Shown here: in pieces, positions 7,409-14,357 of the stretch
Layout of the letters: every line of letters starts with the position of its first letter
How positions within the stretch are numbered: position 1 is the first letter of the stretch
DNA from: Legionella_C sp963803545
GTDB lineage: Bacteria > Pseudomonadota > Gammaproteobacteria > Legionellales > Legionellaceae
Assembly (NCBI GenBank): GCA_963803545.1
Contig: CAWDMX010000004.1
Coordinates: 1 to 64,000 of the forward strand
Direction: 5' to 3'
Length of the DNA: 64,000 nucleotides
Notes under the pieces: generated by a model
The model's database searches: none
Seen by the model: only the letters and a program-made list of their open reading frames with translations
What the model was told of the DNA's origin: nothing
Translations under genes and position numbers: made by a program

Positions 7409-8362
7409 ATGGATGTATTTACCATGAAGTATTTAATTGCTACAGAAGCGGATGATATTCACGCGATAATTGTTAAGCTCGCATTGGAAGAGAAAGGGCA
7501 TTCTGTACGTCTTTTCTTCAGTGCTGATCAACCTACTAAGTTAAAAAATTCGATTCTTATAGACAATGAGTCGTATCAATGGAAGAGTTGGGACCGATAT
7601 GAAAGTCATACGGATCATGAATACGATGTTGTATGGTGGCGTCGGGCTCGTAAGCCCTATATTCCAAATGATGCCGTTCATCCGGATGATTTGCAATTTG
7701 TAAAACGTGAAAATAATCTTTTTTTTGAGTCTATTGCGAATACTATCGGCTCAAATGCAAAATGGATTAACAAAAAGTACGCCGCTAGTCGTGCTAATTC
7801 GAAAATATATCAGCTTACCGTAGCAAAAAATTGTGGGTTGAATATACCCGAAACTTTATGTTCAAACGATCCTATTGAAATTCGCTATTTTTTGTTAAAT
7901 TACGAACAAGAGGGCGTAATTTATAAACCTATGTGTACTAACTTTTGGTTTGAAAACGAGCGTATCAAGATATCTTACACAAATAGAGTTGATTTTTTAG
8001 AATTACCAAGTAATAAGCTTTTGCAAAATGCACCGGGAATATACCAAAAAGAAGTGAAGAAAAACTACGAACTGCGAGTGACCTATTTTGGTGGATTTAT
8101 AGTTGCGGTAAAGCTTGACTCACAAATTCATGACGATGGCAAAGTTGACTGGCGCGCAATATCAAGCACCAAGATGCAGGTTGAATTGTATTTTCTGCCA
8201 AAAAATATTGAAGCCAAGTTAATCAAATTTATGAAAAAAATGGATCTGGAATTCGGATGTATTGATTTAATTGTGAATACAGAGGGAGAATATATTTTTT
8301 TAGAGGTTAACGAACAAGGTCAGTTCCTTTGGTTGGAGGGTAATCCCCCCATTTTTAACTGA
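7409..8362 (+). CDS. MvdD-family ATP-grasp graspetide ligase, C-terminus truncated by IS
   Basis: A 317-residue protein. Family hallmarks are VVWWRRARKPYIP (about 75-87), KPMCTNFWFENE, YELRVTYFGGFIVAVKLDSQ followed by KVDWRA, and EYIFLEVNEQGQFLWLE. These are the peptide-specific ATP-grasp ligases that form side-chain esters in microviridins and other graspetides. ATG 7424 (MKYLIAT) is an alternative start. Homologues usually continue 15-30 residues past the NEQGQFLWLE block; here the frame ends seven residues later (GNPPIFN), and the TGA stop (8360-8362) is the outermost triplet of the IS3-family inverted repeat. The enzyme may be impaired or may tolerate the loss. Confidence 0.85.
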   Translation: MDVFTMKYLIATEADDIHAIIVKLALEEKGHSVRLFFSADQPTKLKNSILIDNESYQWKSWDRYESHTDHEYDVVWWRRARKPYIPNDAVHPDDLQFVKRENNLFFESIANTIGSNAKWINKKYAASRANSKIYQLTVAKNCGLNIPETLCSNDPIEIRYFLLNYEQEGVIYKPMCTNFWFENERIKISYTNRVDFLELPSNKLLQNAPGIYQKEVKKNYELRVTYFGGFIVAVKLDSQIHDDGKVDWRAISSTKMQVELYFLPKNIEAKLIKFMKKMDLEFGCIDLIVNTEGEYIFLEVNEQGQFLWLEGNPPIFN

Positions 8363-8377
8363 CGCTAAAAGTAGAAA

Positions 8378-9163
8378 CTAAGCTACTAATTTCAGTTTTT
8401 GTCTGGGCGGTATACCTCCAATTGCCATGTTAGGCCGTTCGTTGTTATAAGACCACAACCATTTTGTGGCCATATTCTGAACTTCCTCGATCGTACTAAA
8501 TAAATACTGGTTTAACCAATCATATCGTACGGTTCTGTTATAACGCTCAACATAGGCATTTTGTTGTGGGTTGCCTGGCTGAATAAACAATAGCGTTATT
8601 TTGTGTTTTTCAGCCCATTGTGTAAGCAAGTGACTGATATATTCAGGTCCATTATCACAACGTATCTGAAAAGGCTTACCACGCCACTCAATAACCTGAT
8701 CAAGCGCCCTAATCACACGCTCAGCAGGCAAAGAGAAGTCAGCTTCAATGGTAAGGCCTTCTCGATTGAAGTCATCAATCACGTTAAATAAACGATAACT
8801 ACGCCCGTTTTGTAACTGATCATGCATAAAATCCATTGACCAGCATTCGTTTATTGCTTGAGGAACCGTTAGCGCCTCTGGCTTTTCCCTAATTAACCGC
8901 TTTTTGGGTTTGATTCTTAAATTCAGCTCGAGCTCTCTATAAATACGATAAACACGCTTATGGTTCCATTTGTAACCTTTAACGTTACGCAAATATAAAA
9001 AACAAAGGCCAAAACCCCAATTGCGATTATTTTTAGTCAAACGCAACAACCAGTCTGCAATATGAGCATTTTCATCATTCAGCTTCAATTGGTAACGATA
9101 GCAAGTTTCACTAATGCTAAATAAACAACAGGCCATCCGTACGGAGATAAATTTTTCCTGCAC
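8378..9163 (-). CDS. IS3-family transposase OrfB (DDE domain)
   Basis: 261 residues counted from ATG 9163; the working form is probably an OrfAB fusion. The HTH_21-like N-terminus (RMACCLFSISETCYRYQ) is followed by an rve integrase core with DDE residues in ECWSMDFMHD, IRCDNGPEYIS and QNAYVERYNRTVRYDWL. The frame is intact, so the element may be active. The sequence style resembles the IS407/IS51 branch. Confidence 0.9.
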   Translation of the reverse strand: MQEKFISVRMACCLFSISETCYRYQLKLNDENAHIADWLLRLTKNNRNWGFGLCFLYLRNVKGYKWNHKRVYRIYRELELNLRIKPKKRLIREKPEALTVPQAINECWSMDFMHDQLQNGRSYRLFNVIDDFNREGLTIEADFSLPAERVIRALDQVIEWRGKPFQIRCDNGPEYISHLLTQWAEKHKITLLFIQPGNPQQNAYVERYNRTVRYDWLNQYLFSTIEEVQNMATKWLWSYNNERPNMAIGGIPPRQKLKLVA

Positions 9164-9201
9164 GGCTTTCTGTGCAAGCTGCTTTCGACTGGATGGCTTA
9201 A

Positions 9202-9465
9202 CTACTTTTTTTCAAGCACCTCGCGAAGAATCTCAGATTTTAGGCGCTCTTCAGCGTACATCTTCTTCAAACGGGCATTTTCAGACTCGAGCTCTTTTAG
9301 TCGGGTCATCATCGGCAAGTCCAGGCCACCATATTTTGCACGCCATTTATAAAACGTTGCTGAACTCATGCCATGTTCACGACAAAGTTCTGGAACAGGT
9401 ACGCATGCTTCACTTTGCTTGATGATCGACATAATTTGACTGTCACTAAATTTTGATTTTTTCAT
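9202..9465 (-). CDS. IS3-family transposase OrfA (helix-turn-helix)
   Basis: 87 residues starting MKKSKFSDSQIMSIIKQ, with a helix-turn-helix (VPELCREHGMSSATFYKW) and a leucine-zipper-like tail (LKELESENARLKKMYAEE). Just before its stop codon the coding strand carries seven A then G (AAAAAAAG, at 9205-9212), the slippery site at which IS3 elements shift -1 to make OrfAB. OrfB follows in the -1 frame. Confidence 0.9.
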   Translation of the reverse strand: MKKSKFSDSQIMSIIKQSEACVPVPELCREHGMSSATFYKWRAKYGGLDLPMMTRLKELESENARLKKMYAEERLKSEILREVLEKK

Positions 9466-9531
9466 GCAGAATCTCCTGCGTAAAGGGTACGAGAAAATTC
9501 TACTTTTGGCATCAATTATTTTTAGGGACGA

Positions 9532-10113
9532 TTACCGATGCAATTGCGCTATAATTTTTTTAATGGCTCTGTAGCGATGGCTGATGGTGTTTTTCACGCC
9601 TGTACTCAGTTCAGCGAAGGTTTGGTTGTGTCCATCAGGAACAAATATAGGATCAAAACCGAACCCATCGTTGCCACGCGCAGGAAATTGCAACCGGCCT
9701 GTAACACGCGCTTCAGCAGTTATAATACTATCGGTTTCTGGACTGTATAAAGCCGCTGCGCATACAAAATAAGCTTGATAATTAGCTTTTTGTGCAAGTT
9801 TCTTTTCAAGAAAAGCGAAGGCATTTTTGAGGCCGGCTTGTTCTTGCACAAAATCTTTAGTTTTGACACCTGGGAAATTATTTAATGCAGATACGCACAT
9901 TCCCGCGTCTTCGGAAAAAGTGGTTTGTTTTAAAATGCGACCATAATACCGAGCTTTATGGCACGCATTTTCTGAAAAACTAGCAAAAGGCTCCTCTGGC
10001 GGCCTGATTGAGTTTTCAGGCAAGGCTGTAACTTGAATGCGCGAAAATAATGCAAAAATAGAGCCTATTTCCGCAATTTTGTGCTGATTAGAAGTGGCAA
10101 GTAAAAGACGCAA
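9532..10113 (-). CDS. rdgB: XTP/dITP diphosphatase (RdgB/Ham1)
   Basis: 193 residues. It starts MRLLLATSNQHKIAEIGSIF, the SxNxxK nucleotide-binding motif of the Ham1 family, and contains FSEDAGMCVSALNNFPGVKT and GNDGFGFDPIFVPDG. The enzyme hydrolyses non-canonical purine triphosphates (dITP, XTP) to monophosphates, keeping them out of DNA. It is convergent with the ATP-grasp/IS3 side; its stop codon lies only 17 bases from the IS right end, so the insertion just missed it. Confidence 0.93.
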   Translation of the reverse strand: MRLLLATSNQHKIAEIGSIFALFSRIQVTALPENSIRPPEEPFASFSENACHKARYYGRILKQTTFSEDAGMCVSALNNFPGVKTKDFVQEQAGLKNAFAFLEKKLAQKANYQAYFVCAAALYSPETDSIITAEARVTGRLQFPARGNDGFGFDPIFVPDGHNQTFAELSTGVKNTISHRYRAIKKIIAQLHR

Positions 10114-10282
10114 AGCAGGCTCATTAGGTAAAAGATTGCTACTATAAATTAATGTTTAGATAATTGCTAAATAAATTTTTAATAGTGGCTCTTGTGGATT
10201 TTTTGCTAAAAGTGGATATACTTAAATTAGGTTGTAACAACTAAATAAAAACAGATTGTTTATTTATCAACAGGAGACACGT

Positions 10283-10627
10283 ATGAAACGGATAATTAGC
10301 ATAGTTTTAGCAGCAACCGCGGTTTCACTAGCTCATGCTACAATGAATACGGATGGTACAGGACTTGATTCCGGAGTTAATTCAGGAACCGAAGTTCATC
10401 CAAATATGGGTACTGATTCAGGAGCGTCAACGCAAGGTGATATAAATTCTGTTAACACACCCAACACTACTACAACACCTACCGTTCCCGACGATACGAC
10501 GGTCCCTTCAACAACGAATACGGATATCACAACTCCTTCTGTATCAGATTCCGATACAGTTACACCTACAACCTTGGATAATGGAACCGTTACTCCAACT
10601 CCTAGCTCGGATATCACCGACCAGTAG
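10283..10627 (+). CDS. Secreted Thr/Ser/Pro-rich low-complexity protein
   Basis: 114 residues from ATG 10283, preceded by CAGGAGA. A signal peptide (MKRIISIVLAATAVSLAHA) is followed by about 95 residues made mostly of Thr, Ser, Asp, Pro and Asn with short degenerate repeats (PTVPDDTTVPSTTNT, TPTTLDNGTVTPTP). There are no Cys residues and no recognised domain. It is likely an exported, disordered, possibly surface-associated protein. No operon partner is evident. Confidence 0.65.
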   Translation: MKRIISIVLAATAVSLAHATMNTDGTGLDSGVNSGTEVHPNMGTDSGASTQGDINSVNTPNTTTTPTVPDDTTVPSTTNTDITTPSVSDSDTVTPTTLDNGTVTPTPSSDITDQ

Positions 10628-10922
10628 TCAAGGGGTAAGCAGCCTGAGTTAAAGTAGTGCCAATACCGAGGACAATGCTCGGGCTTGCTATAGAGACACT
10701 CGCTGCAGGCCAAGGAAGGTCGCAGACCGGGGCCTGTAGTCCGTGGTAGCTTTAAGGCTAGTTGTTTTTCCGAAGAAAAAATAAAAGATCATACGATAAA
10801 GGCGCTTTTGAATAAATTGATTAATATAATATTCTGATAATTTTACCAAGCAGGTAGCTACGGCTATTATTTGCTGCAAATTTCTCATTCTGAGTATCGA
10901 CGCGCCGAATATCCATAACGAT
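10628..10922. other. Gene-free stretch with stem-forming segments
   Basis: No convincing coding frame. The first 160 bases are more GC-rich than the surroundings and contain nested complements: CCGAG/CTCGG near 10658-10674, and CAGGCC...GGCCTG enclosing GGTC-GCA-GACC near 10704-10734. A T5/A5 pair follows near 10765-10781. This may be a structured RNA, a degenerate insertion sequence end, or nothing. It does not match the bacterial RNase P, tmRNA, SRP or 6S signatures that I know. Confidence 0.25.
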
Positions 10923-11604
10923 AAACATCGCCATAATCAAAAAATCGACCTGCAAAGTAACGAATTGGTCTGACTATAGTGATTCGTTGATAAAGCGCGG
11001 TGAGATTACACTATGGTTTACCAATAATGCCTTTAAATCTTGGATCCTAGATCGCACAGTCAAGAAGGGTCATCCACAAGGATATTCTAATTTAGCTATT
11101 GAAACCTGTTTATTTTCACGTCTTGTTTATTGTTGCCACTGCGCCAAAAAGAAGAATTCGCTCGCTCGTTAGTTCGATTGATGGGATTAGAGCTAGATAT
11201 TCCAGATTACTCAACGCTCTCTAAGCGCCGCATCAGTTTTAAGTTGCGCGCACTGGCGCAAACACTTAAACCAGCCGGTCAAATTATTATTGATTCAACA
11301 GGACTGAAGGTGTATGGAAAGGACGAGTGGCTTCAAGACAAGCATGGTGTAAACGCCCACCGTACCTGGCGTGAGTTTCATAGGGTCATTGATGAAAGGC
11401 ATCAAATAGTGGCTTATGAGATCACGGATAATTCTAAAGGAGCTCCCACAACTGCGGTGGATTTACTCGATAAAATACAGCATGTATTTAATGGATTTAT
11501 GGGGGATGGAGCTTAGGATAGCGTTACACTCACCAGGGCTATTCGGAATAAACAGCCTGATGCGGTATGATGCCAAACCCACACCCACACCCCCAAGAAT
11601 TAAA
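10923..11604 (+). pseudogene. Decayed IS5-family (IS903-type) transposase
   Basis: A transposase remnant in two frames. The first frame reads KVTNWSDYSDSLIKRGEITLWF through YSNLAIETCLF. A one-base loss near 11130 moves the match to LPLRQKEEFARSLVRLMGLE, then PDYSTLSKRR, IIIDSTGLKVYGKDEW and HRTWREFHRVIDE. The usual GDGAYDS block reads GDGA-stop-DS (TAG at 11515), and a TGA follows after NKQPDAV. These are the DDE transposase blocks of IS5-family elements. No inverted repeats were found. Confidence 0.85.
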
Positions 11605-11670
11605 TATTTTTCTTCACCTAACCATGATAATCTAAAGCATTAAGGATAATGCTACCCAACTACAGGACGA

Positions 11671-12426
11671 ATGATGACTAAAAAACAGCAGCAAAAAAAG
11701 ACAATCCTCATAACCCCATTACTACTAATTCTGTTAAACACAACCCCCGCGCTCGCCACATCCGTGCCACTTTCATGGTTCAAACAAGGCCACCCGCTGG
11801 TGGAATTAGGCGGCTATCAAAGCCAGCCTGGCGACGCACAGCACATTAATATTCAAACATTGATTGGTGATGACTTCACCTTAAAAAACCACCAAAGCAC
11901 CCACGCGCTAGTGGGGCTTGGTATGGATTGGGATGCCGCGACCAAAGGACAAACAACATGGCGCTATGGTCTCAACGCGTATTTTCTCACAGAAACTACG
12001 GTATCAGGGCAGGTGATTCAAGAAAGTCAATTCACGAATCTCGCGTACTCCTACCACGTGACCCACTTACCAATTTACGCCACCATTAAAGCAACCATTC
12101 CTATTCAATCCGCCCAACACGCCTTAACGCTAGAAGCAGGCATTGGGCCTAATGTGATGCGAGTCAGTGGCTTTAATGAAACTTCACTCGATGGCGGCAT
12201 CACGATTCCTGACAAAGCGTTTAATAGTCACACACAAACGGCGCTAAGTGCCACAGCGGGTATTGGCTTCACATTCAACCCCAATGGAAAAATTCCACTA
12301 ACGTGTGGTTATCGCTTTTTCTACTTAGGCGAAGGGCACCTAACCTCGGCTACAGACCAAATTAGCAACCCATTAAACACAGGCTCAATTTACGCCAACG
12401 CACTGCTCTGCGGCCTACGGTTTTAA
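11671..12426 (+). CDS. Outer-membrane beta-barrel protein (OmpA/opacity-like)
   Basis: 251 residues with a signal peptide (ILITPLLLILLNTTPALA) and alternating short amphipathic strands such as HALVGLGMDWDAATKG, WRYGLNAYFLTET and ALSATAGIGFTF, ending in ALLCGLRF with a terminal Phe, the BAM recognition pattern. It fits the small 8-stranded porin-like outer-membrane proteins common in Legionella and Coxiella. Its base composition is clearly more C-rich than the AT-rich RiPP block. The beta-propeller gene follows after 27 bases, probably in one transcript. Confidence 0.65.
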   Translation: MMTKKQQQKKTILITPLLLILLNTTPALATSVPLSWFKQGHPLVELGGYQSQPGDAQHINIQTLIGDDFTLKNHQSTHALVGLGMDWDAATKGQTTWRYGLNAYFLTETTVSGQVIQESQFTNLAYSYHVTHLPIYATIKATIPIQSAQHALTLEAGIGPNVMRVSGFNETSLDGGITIPDKAFNSHTQTALSATAGIGFTFNPNGKIPLTCGYRFFYLGEGHLTSATDQISNPLNTGSIYANALLCGLRF

Positions 12427-12453
12427 AAAAACAAACTAGAAAAGGAATGCATC

Positions 12454-13692
12454 ATGAAAATAAGATTTATCTTGTTAAATACAGCACTCATATTAATGAT
12501 TGCACAATCTAAAGTTTCCGCAGGAACGGGCAATTTATTCAATGTTATCGCAACAGGCGCACCGGCCAATATCGCGATAACCTTATGTCTTAATGCAAAA
12601 GCTAATTTAAGTTGCCAAAACTATACGGTGACCGGGCTTAGTTTGAGCATCACACCTACGATTAATAATCATCTCTATCCATTTGCCGGAATTAAAATCA
12701 ACACTACAGGGTATACATTGGGCGGAATTGGTGTGGAGTGTACAATGCTTACGAATGGTTTTTGTCTATTTGAAACAAGCAGCGCATCGTCGACAACCAT
12801 TACGATTGACAATGGAACCCCAACTGTAGAGCGCTTTGCTTATGTTGGAAATTGGGATTCTATTGACCTATTACAATGTAGCGTGGATACAAACTCGGGT
12901 GCACTTAGTGCTTGCACACCAGCTGGTACGGGTTTACAGCAGATCCCGGGTGTTGTATTTAACCATGCCGAGACATTTACGTATCTTACTGAAGCCCCCA
13001 CAAATAAAGTCCTACGATGCAATGTTAACTCGACATCGGGAGCATTAAGCTCTTGCACTGATAGCGGTGCTACCGGTCTGAATTACCCGAGCAGCACCAC
13101 GTTAAATGCATCGGACACCATTGCATATATCTCAAATTTTTCTGCTAGCTCTGTAGTTCAATGCAGTGTTAATGCATCTTCGGGTCAGTTTAGCGCATGC
13201 GTAGATAGTGGAGCTACTAACATAAATGGGCCGCAAGACATCGTCTTAAATTCTGCTGGAACGTTTGCTTATATCGGTAATTGGAATATTAGTAACATAA
13301 CAAAGTGTGCAGTAAGCCCAATCAATGGATCATTGGGATCTTGTAGCGCGACAGGATCCGGATTCTCAAATCCAACTGGAATAGCCTTGAACCCAGCCGG
13401 TACAAGGGCCTATGTTTCTAATAAACCGGCAAATTCCGTGTCTTTATGCAGCGTAGATGCAGGTACAGGCGCATTAAGTGGTTGCACCACAACCGGCTCT
13501 GATTTTTCAGGACCGACAAGCGTACTTATCAATAAAAATGGCAGCAACATTTATGTCACCAACTATGACAACGACAAGGTTATAAAGTGTAGTGTTAATC
13601 CCAGCGATGGAACCTTGAATGATTGTGCAGCCACAGGCTCAGGTTTTAATGTTCCAACAGGTCTAGCGCTATATAGTGGACACCAAAGTTAA
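12454..13692 (+). CDS. Secreted beta-propeller protein with Cys-paired repeats
   Basis: 412 residues with a signal peptide (residues 1-23). An N-terminal domain (about 24-125) is followed by six tandem repeats of about 46 residues (about 145-412). Each repeat has an element of the type C-S-V-x5-G-x-L-x2-C and a strand resembling IALNPAGTRAYVSN. The geometry is that of YncE/lactonase-like seven-bladed propellers. The C-x11-C pair in every repeat could form a disulfide per blade, fitting a periplasmic or secreted location. No enzyme activity can be assigned. It is preceded by a good AAAAGGA ribosome site and follows the barrel protein gene. Confidence 0.7.
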   Translation: MKIRFILLNTALILMIAQSKVSAGTGNLFNVIATGAPANIAITLCLNAKANLSCQNYTVTGLSLSITPTINNHLYPFAGIKINTTGYTLGGIGVECTMLTNGFCLFETSSASSTTITIDNGTPTVERFAYVGNWDSIDLLQCSVDTNSGALSACTPAGTGLQQIPGVVFNHAETFTYLTEAPTNKVLRCNVNSTSGALSSCTDSGATGLNYPSSTTLNASDTIAYISNFSASSVVQCSVNASSGQFSACVDSGATNINGPQDIVLNSAGTFAYIGNWNISNITKCAVSPINGSLGSCSATGSGFSNPTGIALNPAGTRAYVSNKPANSVSLCSVDAGTGALSGCTTTGSDFSGPTSVLINKNGSNIYVTNYDNDKVIKCSVNPSDGTLNDCAATGSGFNVPTGLALYSGHQS

Positions 13693-13705
13693 GATAGCAA
13701 GCAAG

Positions 13706-13725
13706 GCTGGGCTTTGAAGCCCAGC
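13706..13725. terminator. Hairpin after the beta-propeller gene
   Basis: GCTGGGCTT and AAGCCCAGC form a 9-bp GC-rich stem with a 2-base centre, 14 bases after the beta-propeller stop codon. Only a short AAATTATT follows, so termination strength is uncertain. Confidence 0.45.
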
Positions 13726-13767
13726 AAATTATTCGTCAAATTACAATAAATTAAAATTATTATTACA

Positions 13768-14085
13768 CTTCCGTTATCGACTGGTTGGCGGCAAGCTAGA
13801 GAAAAGGCGAAATTGGCAGAGGTAAGAGTGCATGATTTGAAGCATACCTTTGGCAGACGTTTACGAGCTGCTGGGGTAAGTTTTGAAGACAGGCAGGATT
13901 TACTTGGCCATCGTTCGGGAAGGATCACAACTCACTATTCTTCAGCTGAGTTACAAAGTTTATATCAAGCTGCAAACATGGTTTGTGAGAATCAAAAAAG
14001 CGGTGTGATATTAACATTATTGCGAAACCCAAAGAGTAGACCGGCAAGTCAAGATACTCAAGGGAATCAGCAAGTAACTTTATAA
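13768..14085 (+). pseudogene. C-terminal remnant of a tyrosine integrase
   Basis: The open frame gives GWRQAREKAKLAEVRVHDLK, then TFGRRLRAAGVSFEDRQDLL, GHRSGRITTHYS and AELQSLYQAAN. These are the last catalytic boxes (H-x-x-R region, H/W, and the Tyr nucleophile in THYS) of phage/island integrases. The N-terminal two thirds, including the first catalytic Arg, are missing, and the box-II Arg is Lys (HDLK). It ends 80 bases from the 3' end of the tRNA, the usual position of an integrase at its attachment site. Confidence 0.8.
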
Positions 14086-14164
14086 ATACGTGATCTAGGT
14101 CACGCAAAAGTCACGCAAGGACTTTTTTAAACTTGGGAAAATCAACGTAAGTTATTGATTTATA

Positions 14165-14241
<77 letters not shown>

Positions 14242-14357
14242 GAAACGGGTTTATTGTAATTAATAATGAAGTATAAAACCAGATAAATTTGGATAATTTT
14301 AAAAATTATCCGAATGACTCTCCTTCTATAGCATTTATAGAAAGAGTTTCGTTTTAT

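Larger units (their letters stand above)
8360..9514 (-). mobile_element. IS3-family insertion sequence
   Basis: The element has terminal inverted repeats TGACGCTAAAAGTAGAA (8360-8376) and TTCTACTTTTGGCATCA (9498-9514), matching at 15 of 17 positions, and two transposase frames on the minus strand. It is about 1155 bp long. No clean 3-5 bp target duplication touches the ends; a 7-base ATTTTTA occurs just outside both sides (8351-8357 and 9518-9524), which may be chance in AT-rich DNA. It lies between the ATP-grasp gene and rdgB. Confidence 0.9.

Noticed and set aside
8351..9524. ATTTTTA on both sides of the IS3 element as a target duplication
   Set aside because: Seven bases is longer than usual for IS3 elements, it does not touch the inverted repeats, and the DNA is AT-rich; kept only as a remark.
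10396..10713. 105-codon minus-strand frame with a Val/Gly-rich translation
   Set aside because: It is the antisense of the Thr/Ser-rich secreted protein; its low complexity is the mirror of that repeat.
10628..10790. Idea that the stem-rich gap is 6S RNA, SRP RNA, RNase P RNA or a cobalamin riboswitch
   Set aside because: None of the conserved sequence blocks of these RNAs can be found in it.
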